DNA from: Rheinheimera soli
GTDB lineage: Bacteria; Pseudomonadota; Gammaproteobacteria; Enterobacterales; Alteromonadaceae
Length of the DNA: 51,648 nt
Reading direction: 5' to 3'
NCBI RefSeq assembly: GCF_021290985.1
Contig: NZ_JAJOYU010000031.1
Location: forward strand, 1-51,648
Shown here: positions 40,231 through 48,942 of the stretch, piece after piece
Numbering within the stretch: position 1 is the first letter of the stretch
How the letters are laid out: every line of letters begins with the position of its first letter
Position numbers and translations under genes: made by a program
The notes under the pieces: generated by a model
Seen by the model: only the letters and a program-made list of their open reading frames with translations
Databases searched by the model: none
What the model was told of the DNA's origin: nothing

Positions 40231-40268
40231 CCAATAAAAAAATCGGCAAAAGCCGATTTTTTTATTGG
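40231..40268. terminator. Bidirectional terminator between zrgA-like and DUF3299 genes
   Basis: A perfect 17-bp stem, CCAATAAAAAAATCGGC (40231-40247) against its complement (40252-40268), closes an AAAA loop. The A and T runs inside the arms give a U tract on both strands, so it can stop both convergent genes. Confidence 0.95.
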
Positions 40269-40282
40269 GTAAAAGAAATCAC

Positions 40283-40840
40283 TTACTCGTAGGTATATTC
40301 TTCAATTTTATCGGCTTTCATAGAGTAGGCTGATTTTGCCAAATCATGACTCATGGTTTCAGTGGTTAAAGTGCCGCTTATCCAGAAAGGCGAATAAATC
40401 ATATCACCTTGAATTTTTTGCTTGTTGGTGACAAAAATAATCTGGTTTGGTGGTGGTGGCGGCACGTGAATACAAGCGCCAAAATAAGGCACTAAAAAGA
40501 ATGCAGTGACGTTTTGATCTGCATCGTATTCCACTGGCACAATAAAACCAGGAACCCTCACTTTTTTATTGTTCAGCTCGCCTTTGACATTGGCAGACAT
40601 CAACACTTCATTCCATGCGGCAGCGGCCGGGTCCTGATTACCAAAAGCCTGATTTAATGCACCTCCAGCTGGAGCTTCGCCACCTTCATGGCTGATTTCC
40701 GGCAGTTGTTCCATTTTTTTTAAATCTTCTTCCGGCAATAAATCTGTCCATTCCAATGTCTTGTAGTCTTCAGCTTTTGCTGGTAACGCAGTAAATGCGA
40801 CCAAAGTCAGAATTAACGCCATGTATAACGATTTAACCAT
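40283..40840 (-). CDS. Exported DUF3299 protein
   Basis: A 185-residue exported protein with a signal peptide ending at LPAKA before EDYKTLEW. The family motif FFLVPYFGACIHVPPPPPNQ is present near residues 114-133, with an invariant Cys-His pair, and the block VRVPGFIVPVEYD comes just before it. DUF3299 genes are common beside ZrgA and MacB-like ABC genes. The motif suggests metal handling or insertion, but no activity is established. It is divergent from the ABC ATPase gene and shares its 55-base control region. Confidence 0.85.
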   Translation of the reverse strand: MVKSLYMALILTLVAFTALPAKAEDYKTLEWTDLLPEEDLKKMEQLPEISHEGGEAPAGGALNQAFGNQDPAAAAWNEVLMSANVKGELNNKKVRVPGFIVPVEYDADQNVTAFFLVPYFGACIHVPPPPPNQIIFVTNKQKIQGDMIYSPFWISGTLTTETMSHDLAKSAYSMKADKIEEYTYE

Positions 40841-40860
40841 TGGAGCCTCAGCCTCTGCAT

Positions 40861-40897
40861 ATGTTATAAGGTCTCAAAAGAAGCCGTATCATAACAT
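40861..40897. promoter_or_regulatory. Inverted repeat at the divergent DUF3299/ABC start, Zur-like
   Basis: ATGTTAT (40861-40867) and ATAACAT (40891-40897) form a perfect inverted repeat with 23 bases between them. Each arm resembles half of the gammaproteobacterial Zur box (ATGTTATA-N-TATAACAT), and the first reads ATGTTATAA. The second overlaps the ATPase start codon. With a zinc-uptake locus on both sides, control by Zur is a reasonable guess; the match is degenerate. Confidence 0.45.
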
Positions 40898-41603
40898 GAG
40901 CATTGTAATGTCAGCGCACACAGACCTGAAAATTCCGGCACTTGAACTCAAATCTTTGGTGTTCAGTTGGCCGGGCCAAGCCCCTTTATTGGAAATTCCA
41001 CAACTGCAATTAGCGCAGGGCCAGCACTTATTTATTTATGGATCTTCTGGTTCAGGCAAAACCACCTTACTGAATTTGTTGGCCGGGATTTACCCTTGTA
41101 AGTTCGGTGATATTTTGATCGCCGGTCAGTCTATGGCTGCATTATCAGCGGCCAAACGGGATCAATTGCGTGCATCTTCTATAGGGGTGGTGTTTCAGCA
41201 ACTGAACTTAATTCCTTATTTGTCAGTGTTGCAAAACGTCTTGCTGGTCAGTGCTTTTGCAAAAAAAATCCCACAGGCAGAACAGCGGGCTCGTTATTTA
41301 TTACAAAAACTGGGTTTAGAGCAACAGTTGTGGCAAGCGCCAGCCAATCAATTAAGTGTTGGCCAGCAGCAGAGGGTGGCGATAGCCCGTGCTTTGTTGA
41401 GTCAGCCCGCTTTATTGATTGCCGACGAACCCACTTCAGCTTTGGATCATAAACACAGAGACAACTTTATGCAACTGATGCTCAGTGAAGCTGAACTTTG
41501 TGGCACCACAGTGGTGTTTGTCAGTCATGACCCTGCTTTGCGTGCGTATTTTAAGTTTGAGCTGGATATGGAGCAGTTACACAAAGGAGTTCAGCCATGT
41601 TAA
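40896..41603 (+). CDS. ABC transporter ATP-binding protein (LolD/MacB type)
   Basis: A 235-residue ATPase. Walker A is GSSGSGKTT, the Q-loop is GVVFQQLN, the signature is LSVGQQQR and Walker B is LLIADEPTSALD, with the switch His in FVSHDPAL. It belongs to the LolD/MacB-like group that pairs with FtsX-like permeases. A start at ATG 40896 or 40908 is possible; the frame is open further upstream but would then cross the promoter region. It overlaps the permease gene by 7 bp, and together they are the ABC part of the Zrg-like locus. Confidence 0.92.
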   Translation: MSIVMSAHTDLKIPALELKSLVFSWPGQAPLLEIPQLQLAQGQHLFIYGSSGSGKTTLLNLLAGIYPCKFGDILIAGQSMAALSAAKRDQLRASSIGVVFQQLNLIPYLSVLQNVLLVSAFAKKIPQAEQRARYLLQKLGLEQQLWQAPANQLSVGQQQRVAIARALLSQPALLIADEPTSALDHKHRDNFMQLMLSEAELCGTTVVFVSHDPALRAYFKFELDMEQLHKGVQPC

Positions 41604-42856
41604 TGCAGTTGGCAAGAGCCAGTTTATGGAACCGTAAAGGCACTGTGCTGATGACGGTTATCTCGTTAACTATCAGTATTGCTTTGTTATTGGGTATCGA
41701 TCATATACGTCATGAAGCGAAAAGCAGTTTTACCAGCACAGTGTCTGGTACCGATCTGATTGTTGGCGCCCGTTCCAGCCAGCTGAATTTGTTGTTGTAT
41801 TCAGTATTTCGTATTGGCAACGCCACCAATAATATTGGCTGGCAGAATTATAAGCAGGTAAAAACTCATCCGCAGGTGGCCTGGAGTATTCCGCTTTCTT
41901 TAGGGGATTCCCACCGGGGCTATAGGGTGATAGGCACCAACGAAGATTATTTTAAGTTTTACCAGTATGGCGAAAAGCAGCCGCTAAAACTGGCACAAGG
42001 GAAAGTCTTTGCTGGGGTGTATCAGGCGGTTTTAGGTTCTGTCGTTGCGCAAAAGCTGGGTTATCAGTTGGGTGAGCAAATCATTTTGTCGCATGGTGTC
42101 GGCAGTGTTAGTTTTGCTCAGCATAAAGACAAGCCTTTTGAAGTGGTTGGTATTCTGGCTGCCACTGGTACTCCTGTGGATCAGAGTGTGCATATTCCAC
42201 TGGAAGGCATTGAAGCCATTCATCTGGGCTGGCAAGGCGGTGGTATGCCTGCGCCAGGCCGGAGTATCAGTGCTGAACAAAGCCTGGCTATGGATTTAGA
42301 ACCTAAAGTCATTACCGCTTATATGCTGGGGCTCAAATCTAAAATGGCCACTTTTGCGGTGCAACGGCAGTTGAATGAATTTAAAGGCGAGCCACTGTCC
42401 GCTATTTTGCCTGGTGTTGCTTTAGCTGAGCTGTGGCAAATGCTCAGTATGGTAGAGAATATGCTGCTGCTGATCACTGTATTAGTCATAGTGGCAACAC
42501 TAGTAGGTATAGTCACAACCTTGTTGGCAGGGTTAAAAGAACGTCAGCGTGAAATGGCGATATTACGTGCTGTAGGGGCTCCTGCTTCCACTGTATTTTT
42601 ACTGATAGAGCTGGAGTTATTGCTGATGGCGTTATTATCCATTGGGTCTGCATTTATCATTTTAGTGGCAGGACTTTGGGGCTTCCGTGAATTATTAGCC
42701 AGTCAGTACGGGCTTTTTATCAGCATCAACCCATGGCATGACCAGACCGGCATACTGCTTGCTGCAGTACTTGGCCTGACTTTGTTGCTGGGCGCTATTC
42801 CGGCCTTTTTAGCTTATCGCCGAGCCTTGGCTTCAGGATTGATGGTCAGGTTATAA
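41597..42856 (+). CDS. ABC transporter permease, FtsX/MacB family
   Basis: A 419-residue inner-membrane protein with one N-terminal membrane helix (about residues 16-36), a large periplasmic domain (about 40-280) and three helices (about 290-315, 340-365 and 385-405). This is the FtsX/MacB layout. The cytoplasmic loop with KERQREMAILRAVGAP is typical and contacts the ATPase. AAGGAG lies 8 bases before ATG 41597; a second ATG at 41603 is in frame. MacB-type systems mostly act as mechanotransmitters or exporters, so its part in metal uptake is uncertain. Confidence 0.9.
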   Translation: MLMQLARASLWNRKGTVLMTVISLTISIALLLGIDHIRHEAKSSFTSTVSGTDLIVGARSSQLNLLLYSVFRIGNATNNIGWQNYKQVKTHPQVAWSIPLSLGDSHRGYRVIGTNEDYFKFYQYGEKQPLKLAQGKVFAGVYQAVLGSVVAQKLGYQLGEQIILSHGVGSVSFAQHKDKPFEVVGILAATGTPVDQSVHIPLEGIEAIHLGWQGGGMPAPGRSISAEQSLAMDLEPKVITAYMLGLKSKMATFAVQRQLNEFKGEPLSAILPGVALAELWQMLSMVENMLLLITVLVIVATLVGIVTTLLAGLKERQREMAILRAVGAPASTVFLLIELELLLMALLSIGSAFIILVAGLWGFRELLASQYGLFISINPWHDQTGILLAAVLGLTLLLGAIPAFLAYRRALASGLMVRL

Positions 42857-42861
42857 CTGAT

Positions 42862-42896
42862 TTGGGCATATCCGTTTTGGATTATGCCCAATTTTT
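42862..42896 (+). terminator. Intrinsic terminator of the ABC transporter operon
   Basis: TTGGGCATA (42862-42870) pairs with TATGCCCAA (42883-42891), with further TCC/GGA pairing inside, and TTTTT follows. Confidence 0.88.
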
Positions 42897-43012
42897 GTTG
42901 TTGTTTTAAGCACATAGCGTGCAAATATCCCGGCAAATTTGTATTTCTCGCTGGGATTTGTTTAATCATTTGTTATAGTAGAACTGCACCTACAATCGAA
43001 CAATGACTGAGC

Positions 43013-44668
43013 ATGACTGCAGAGCAATCCAAATTAGAGCAACAACTGGCTAAGCTTCACCATCAATATATGGAGCGCTTACAAGCCGATATTCCTGTTT
43101 TAGCCTCTCAGGTTAGCGCCTTAGTCACCTTATCTGCCCAACCAGACTGGCGTTCTGTGCTGCTTCCGCTTAAGCATAAATTCCATACTTTAGCTGGATC
43201 TGCCGGCACTTTCGGCTTGCCGCAACTGGGCAAGCTGTCAAAAAATCTGGAGCTGCAACTAAAAGATTGGTTAGCTGAAGAGTCTGTGCCTGATCTTGGC
43301 AAAATTAATAGTTTTATGACCAGTTTCCAGCAGGTGCAGTATGCCCATCAAAGCGGGCATCAGGTGATGAACCTGACGTCTGCCAAGCTGGATCTGTTGC
43401 ATGATCAAAAAGCGACCATTTACGTACTGGAAGATGATGAAGAAATCGCCAATCATCTGACCCTGACTTTAGCCACTTTTGGTTACCAGATCCAAAGTTA
43501 CAAACGTATTGCCGAATTGGATCAGGCGTTGAAAACGCAGTTACCCGATGCTTTGATCCTCGATATTTCCTTGCCGGAAGAAGAACAAACAGGTTTAGAT
43601 TACATTGCTGGTTTTCAGCGCAGTTTAGCTGAGGCTTTGCCTGTACTGGTGTTAACCAGTCATGACAGCTTTGCACATCATTTGCAGGCTGTGCGTATAG
43701 GTGCTCAGGGTTATTTTGTTAAACCTCTAAACACCACAGCCCTTGAAGCCCGTTTACAGCGTTTATTGGCAGTAAGGCGGCGTGAAGCCTTCAGAGTGCT
43801 GATTGTGGATGATGATCAGCTTTTAGCAGAACATTATGCTCTGGTGTTGCAAGGCGCTGGTTTACGTGCAGAAATTTTACTGGACCCTTCACAAATTTAT
43901 GATGGCCTGAGCCGTTTCCGCCCCGATGTTATCTTGCTGGATGTACTGATGCCTGATTGTTCAGGGCCTGAGCTGGCTCAACTGATCCGGTTGCAGGATG
44001 AATGGCTTAGCGTACCTATTATTTACCTGTCTTCAGAAACTGATGGTGAACGCCAACTGGCCGCGCTGGTGAAAGGGGGCGACGATTTCCTGACCAAACC
44101 TATTACTGACACTGCGTTGATAGTGGCCGTTTTTGCCAGAGCGCAACGCGCCAGACAACTGGCTGATATGATGACAAAAGACAGCTTAACCGGCTTGTTG
44201 CAACATGCCAGAGTAAAAGAGCGACTGAGTCATGAGTTGCAACGCAGCGAGCGTACCGGTGAGCCTTTAAGTGTGGTGATGCTGGATATTGACCACTTTA
44301 AAAAGGTCAATGATAACTATGGTCACCTGACAGGGGATCAGGTGATCAGCAGTTTAGCCAACTTACTCAAGCAGCAGTTACGTAAAACTGACATTATTGG
44401 CCGCTATGGTGGCGAAGAGTTTTTACTGATTTTACCTGATTGTAATCAGCAGCAAGCTTTTGGTCTGGTAGAACAACTACGACAATCTTTTGCCAGCTTA
44501 CCTTTTAGTTTTGACTATCAGAATTTCCACTGTACTTTCAGTGCTGGTATTTGCCAGGCCACAGCGACAGATCACACCGATCAATTGATCGATCAGGCCG
44601 ATAAAGCCTTGTACGCTTCCAAACATGCAGGACGAAATCAAACCCAGCTGTATCAGCCTGTTTCTTAA
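43013..44668 (+). CDS. Hpt-REC-REC-GGDEF diguanylate cyclase
   Basis: A 551-residue cytosolic signalling protein. Residues ~1-120 form an Hpt domain with His58 in KFHTLAGSAG. Two receiver domains follow, with phospho-acceptors Asp184 (LILDISLPEE) and Asp310 (LLDVLMPDCSG). A GGDEF domain (about 385-550) has an intact GGEEF active site at 466-470 and an RKTD inhibitory site at 457-460, so it should make cyclic-di-GMP with product feedback. Combining Hpt with two receivers allows it to take phosphate from a hybrid kinase directly. A TATAGT -10 lies at 42974-42979. The convergent neighbour is a hybrid kinase, a likely partner. Confidence 0.93.
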   Translation: MTAEQSKLEQQLAKLHHQYMERLQADIPVLASQVSALVTLSAQPDWRSVLLPLKHKFHTLAGSAGTFGLPQLGKLSKNLELQLKDWLAEESVPDLGKINSFMTSFQQVQYAHQSGHQVMNLTSAKLDLLHDQKATIYVLEDDEEIANHLTLTLATFGYQIQSYKRIAELDQALKTQLPDALILDISLPEEEQTGLDYIAGFQRSLAEALPVLVLTSHDSFAHHLQAVRIGAQGYFVKPLNTTALEARLQRLLAVRRREAFRVLIVDDDQLLAEHYALVLQGAGLRAEILLDPSQIYDGLSRFRPDVILLDVLMPDCSGPELAQLIRLQDEWLSVPIIYLSSETDGERQLAALVKGGDDFLTKPITDTALIVAVFARAQRARQLADMMTKDSLTGLLQHARVKERLSHELQRSERTGEPLSVVMLDIDHFKKVNDNYGHLTGDQVISSLANLLKQQLRKTDIIGRYGGEEFLLILPDCNQQQAFGLVEQLRQSFASLPFSFDYQNFHCTFSAGICQATATDHTDQLIDQADKALYASKHAGRNQTQLYQPVS

Positions 44669-44679
44669 CGCTCACTAAA

Positions 44680-44711
44680 CAGCCTGACGAGAATGTTGTC
44701 TCTACAGGCTG
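44680..44711. terminator. Hairpin between the convergent signalling genes
   Basis: CAGCCTG (44680-44686) pairs with CAGGCTG (44705-44711), and GAGA (44689-44692) with TCTC (44699-44702), as a two-part stem. T-tracts are short on both strands, so termination activity is uncertain. Confidence 0.45.
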
Positions 44712-44723
44712 AGCTTTAGCTTG

Positions 44724-47700
44724 CTACTGCATGGGCGGCAGTAAGTTTTTTAACTGCTGTAGTAACGCAGGTAAGTCGATTCGGCTTTTTGCTAAGACTA
44801 AATCCACCTGATGTCGCTGTGCCTGATTTAATTCCTGAGCTGACCATATAACGACAGGGGTCTGTGGCTGTCGAACCGCTAATTCAGGCAACAACTCTAG
44901 GCCTGAACCGTCAGGCAAACCAATATCCAATATAACTAAATCAAATCTTTGGCTATTTAAAAGCTGCAGAGCCGATTTGACACTGGTGGCTTGTACTGAC
45001 GAAGCAAAGTCAGCCAGATGCATGGCCAAAATTTGGCCTAAATGGGGGTCATCTTCCACATGCAGAATTCTGATGGTATGGTTTTTATCAGCTCCTAATA
45101 ACAGCTCCAGTTTTTCAAGCAGTGACGAGGGCGACACAGGTTTATCCAGCCAATCCAGAGCGTGGATCCCACCTAACAGCTGAGTGTGGTCATCTTTGGA
45201 TTCAGAGCTGACGATCAGTACAGGAGTGGTCTGGTAGTGGCTGCGGCTGCGCAATTCTGCAAAAAGAGCTGAACCATGGCCATCAGGCAAGCTCAGATCC
45301 AGTGTCACGGCCTGATATAAGTCCTGATCTAAAGCTGCTATTGCATCTTTTAATGTGGCAGCGCAGTGGCTTTGGTAACCCTGGCTGTGCAGCAACTGCA
45401 TCACAAAGCCTGCTACGTGGGGATCATCTTCCACCACCAGTATTTTCGGCTGATTCAGGCTGGCTTGTCTGGCTTGAGTAAAGCTCAGATAGAAACAGCT
45501 GCCTTTGGGGCTCAGGTTGTAAAAGCCAACTTTGCCTGCCATATGTTCAGTCAGCTCTTTGACTATAGATAAACCAAGGCCTGTGCCTTCGCTTTGCCTG
45601 CTGTCTGCGCCATCAGCCTGCGAGAATTTCTCAAAGATAAAAGCTTTAAACTCATCTGTGATACCCGGGCCTTGGTCTTCAACTTCAATCCGGACCTGAC
45701 CTTCGTCCAGCAAGGAACGCACTTTAACTATTGAACCGGCAGGTGAGAATTTGGCCGCGTTGGATAACAAATTCGCCATAATTTGCTGAAATCTCATCGC
45801 ATCCACCATCACCAGGGCGTCCGCTTGTTCACAGAGTTGAAGTTGAACTTGATACTTATCAGCGTAAGGCTGATTGCTTTGGACTGACTTCTCGAGCAGA
45901 TCGGAAATCAGGCACAGGCTCATATCAAAATGCATTTTTCCTGCGACCAGCTTATCTATATCCAACAGATCGTTGATCAACTGGCTGAGTCTGGAGCTGT
46001 TGTCTTTGGCGATATCCAGCATAGGCATCATAGCAGCTGGTACTGGGCCCAGAACACCGCCAGTGATTAACGCCAAAGAGCCGGAAATAGAAGTCAGTGG
46101 AGTGCGCAGTTCATGGCTTACCATAGAAACAAACTGATTTTTCATCTGCTCAATACGGCGACGCTCAGTGATATCCTGAATAATGGACCAGATGTGCTGC
46201 TCACCTTCGTGATTTTTAATCAGCACTCCTGTGGCAGACACAGGTACCTTGTGTCCGTCGTTATGCAGCAACTCATGTTCCAATGGACCATAACGGCCAT
46301 TATGTTGCAGTTGCATCATCGGCTCGGCCGCCATAGTGGCATCATCCGCAAATGATGGCCTCTGAGTCATGGCTTCGGCATTCTGATAACCCAGCATGCG
46401 GTAAAACTCGGGGTTTGCTTCAAGAAAAACACCATCACTAAAACGGTTCAGCACTATAGCCAGTGGTGCCATCTGATATAAAGAGGAGAGTTTTTGTTCG
46501 CTTGAGCTTAAGGCCTGCAAGGCTTCGTGTTGTGAAGATACATCCCAGATAAAGCCATCTATATATAACAGTTCACCTTGCTCATCAAAAACACCCTGAC
46601 CCAGTTCCTGTACCCAACGCAGGCTGCCGTCTTGGTGATAGAGTCGGTATTCCACATGAAAACGTTGTTTGTTAGCCAGAGCCTGCTGCACTAACGTATT
46701 GGCTTGTTCTGCATCGTCCGGATGATAAAGCCTGGAAAAATTCATTTCTTTGTTGCGGATTAATTGCTGGGCTTTATAACCCGTCAGTGCAAACACCTCG
46801 TCACTGATAAAAAGCATGGTCCAGTTGGCGTCATTACGGCAACGGTAAACCACACCAGGTAAGTTATCCAACATAGAACGGTACCGTTGTTCACTCATCA
46901 GCAAGGCATGGTTTAGGTGCTCCAACTGCGTCACATCAATAGCGACTCCCAAAAAGCCACGGATGTTGTTTTGTTCATCGCGCATTGCAGACACACTCAG
47001 GCGTACTTGTTTTCTATCCCCATTTTTACAGATGTAGGTCCATTGCCTGGTTTCGCTTTGACCTTGCTTTGCCAGATAAACAAAAACGTCAAAGCCCTGA
47101 ATGTTTTGCTGATGATGTGTACTCAGTAGCTGGCCGTGAGCTTCAACTTCTGCCGGATCATGAAACAAGGCTGGGCTATGTTGACCAACCAGTTCGTCTG
47201 CGCTGTAACCCAGCATACGTTCAGCTCCTGTATTAAACAGCTGAATAGTGCCACTTGGGTCAACAGAAATCAGTGCCGCTTCTGTAGAGGAGTCAATAAT
47301 GGCTTGCAACCAGGAGCGGGTTTGCAGGATTTCGGTTTCTTTTTCTAATGCCTGGGTGACATCGGTGTGGACACCAAACATCAGCAGCGGCTGACCATCG
47401 CTGGTCCAGCTCATCACTTTACCTATGGCATGGATCCATACCCAGTGCCCATCCTGATGCCTCATTCTGAATTTTGTGTCGTAATATGGGCTTTGCCGGG
47501 CGAAATGCTGGCTCAATAACTTTTTTGACTGAACTAAATCGTCTGGATGGGTGAGGTCTGCCCACAAGGTCACCGAAGTGCAGCCTTGCTGTTGCAGGCC
47601 CAGTAGCTCAAACCAGCGTTGATTATAAACAGTAGTTCCGGTTTGGACATTCCACTCCCAGGTACCAAGGTTGGAGCCATTGATAATGGCGTCCATCCTG

Positions 47701-48578
47701 TCATGCTCCTGTTTAATCTGAGCTTGTTGCTGATGCACTTCGGTAACATTAGCCGCAATAATCAAAATGCTTTCCACTTCAGCACGTTGATTTTTTTGGG
47801 GCACAAAATTGACTTCAAAAACCTGCCCGCTGGCTGGTTTTGCATAAAAATGTACTTGTTCTCCAGTCAGGCACAGTTCCAGCGAGGCTTTGGCTTCAGC
47901 AAAAGGGGCTTCACCAAAAACTTCAAGGATAGTTTTTCCCAACATATTAGTGGGGTCCAGCTCAAACCATTCGGCATACTTGTGGTTACAAAAAATGTAG
48001 CGAAAGTTTGTATCGACCTGGCCTAACAACAAGGGCGCATTTTCAATGACAGTGGTCAAAGTACGTTGTTGTTGATAATAAAGTTCGGCCTTCTGCCGCG
48101 CTTCCAACAGCTGCACGGCCTGTATGCCAAGCAGGGACAGGCTGTATTGTTGTTCAGGTGTCAGCTCTCTGACTTTGGTGTCTACCACGCACAAAGTACC
48201 CAATACAACGCCGTTGCTTAAGGTGAGTGGGGTACCGGCATATAAACGTATGCCTTGCGGTTTGATGACATCAGGGTTATCGGAAAAACGTGGATCTTCA
48301 CTGGCGTCTGATACGTAGGTCAGCGCGTTTGGCTCCAGAATGCTGTGAGCACAAAAAGAAATATCTCTGCTGGTTTGATGATGATCAAAACCAATCTTAG
48401 CTTTAAACCATTGCCTGTCTTTATCCACCAGCGTCATCACCGCATAAGGGGTTTGGCAAATATGACTGGCTAACTGTACCAGCGCATCAAAGGCCGCCTC
48501 AGGTGCTGTATCAAGAATATTCAGCGAATGTAGTGTTGCTAAACGTTGTGCTTCGTTGGATGGAAAAGCTGCCCGCAT
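44724..48578 (-). CDS. Hybrid sensor histidine kinase, GAF-PAS5-HK-REC-REC
   Basis: A 1284-residue protein without membrane segments. Domains in order: GAF (about 20-160, opening EAQRLATLHSLNILDTAPE), five PAS/PAC units (about 170-810, for example WTYICKNGDRKQVRLSVSA and IWSIIQDITERRRIEQ), HisKA with His822 in SHELRTPLTS, HATPase with NLLSNAAKF and GTGLGLSIVKEL, then two receivers with Asp1094 (LDLSLPDG) and Asp1218 (LDIGLPDG). The GAF type with CAHSI and DPRF is common in bacterial cytosolic sensors. All catalytic residues are present. It carries no Hpt domain, while the convergent GGDEF protein does, so phosphate may pass kinase to receiver to Hpt58. The signal sensed is unknown. Confidence 0.93.
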   Translation of the reverse strand: MRAAFPSNEAQRLATLHSLNILDTAPEAAFDALVQLASHICQTPYAVMTLVDKDRQWFKAKIGFDHHQTSRDISFCAHSILEPNALTYVSDASEDPRFSDNPDVIKPQGIRLYAGTPLTLSNGVVLGTLCVVDTKVRELTPEQQYSLSLLGIQAVQLLEARQKAELYYQQQRTLTTVIENAPLLLGQVDTNFRYIFCNHKYAEWFELDPTNMLGKTILEVFGEAPFAEAKASLELCLTGEQVHFYAKPASGQVFEVNFVPQKNQRAEVESILIIAANVTEVHQQQAQIKQEHDRMDAIINGSNLGTWEWNVQTGTTVYNQRWFELLGLQQQGCTSVTLWADLTHPDDLVQSKKLLSQHFARQSPYYDTKFRMRHQDGHWVWIHAIGKVMSWTSDGQPLLMFGVHTDVTQALEKETEILQTRSWLQAIIDSSTEAALISVDPSGTIQLFNTGAERMLGYSADELVGQHSPALFHDPAEVEAHGQLLSTHHQQNIQGFDVFVYLAKQGQSETRQWTYICKNGDRKQVRLSVSAMRDEQNNIRGFLGVAIDVTQLEHLNHALLMSEQRYRSMLDNLPGVVYRCRNDANWTMLFISDEVFALTGYKAQQLIRNKEMNFSRLYHPDDAEQANTLVQQALANKQRFHVEYRLYHQDGSLRWVQELGQGVFDEQGELLYIDGFIWDVSSQHEALQALSSSEQKLSSLYQMAPLAIVLNRFSDGVFLEANPEFYRMLGYQNAEAMTQRPSFADDATMAAEPMMQLQHNGRYGPLEHELLHNDGHKVPVSATGVLIKNHEGEQHIWSIIQDITERRRIEQMKNQFVSMVSHELRTPLTSISGSLALITGGVLGPVPAAMMPMLDIAKDNSSRLSQLINDLLDIDKLVAGKMHFDMSLCLISDLLEKSVQSNQPYADKYQVQLQLCEQADALVMVDAMRFQQIMANLLSNAAKFSPAGSIVKVRSLLDEGQVRIEVEDQGPGITDEFKAFIFEKFSQADGADSRQSEGTGLGLSIVKELTEHMAGKVGFYNLSPKGSCFYLSFTQARQASLNQPKILVVEDDPHVAGFVMQLLHSQGYQSHCAATLKDAIAALDQDLYQAVTLDLSLPDGHGSALFAELRSRSHYQTTPVLIVSSESKDDHTQLLGGIHALDWLDKPVSPSSLLEKLELLLGADKNHTIRILHVEDDPHLGQILAMHLADFASSVQATSVKSALQLLNSQRFDLVILDIGLPDGSGLELLPELAVRQPQTPVVIWSAQELNQAQRHQVDLVLAKSRIDLPALLQQLKNLLPPMQ

Positions 48579-48942
48579 ACCAAATTCCAGACAAGAGATA
48601 TGAATTGAGTGTAACTGTAAATTTAGAAGCTTTTAAACAAAAAGCAGAAACAAAGCAGGTATTTAGCAGTTGAGCAGAGTAATAAGTGTAAACACTTGCC
48701 CTGACTCTGGTGTTTAAGCTGACTTGTTTCTTTAAAGGGAATGACCAAGCTAGCTTTATCTTTGTAAAAGCAGCGCATTTTTAATGTGTATAGAACTCAC
48801 TTTGCAGTGGCTTTGGCTGAAATTACAGCAAAGTGACATGACAAAAAACAAAAAGTCAGCGAGCATGGGGGAGGGGTTAATGTGGTGAGCACAGGCTGGT
48901 CGTGCCTGAAATCCTGCAGCGTCATGATCAAAAGGAGTTTTT
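48579..48942. other. Divergent intergenic region, kinase and esterase genes
   Basis: A 364-base gap with no credible gene. It contains a small palindrome, AAGTGT-AA-ACACTT (48684-48697), of a size fitting a dimeric repressor site. TATAGA (48789-48794) is a possible -10 for the esterase gene but has no matching -35. No operator of a known regulator was recognised. Confidence 0.4.
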
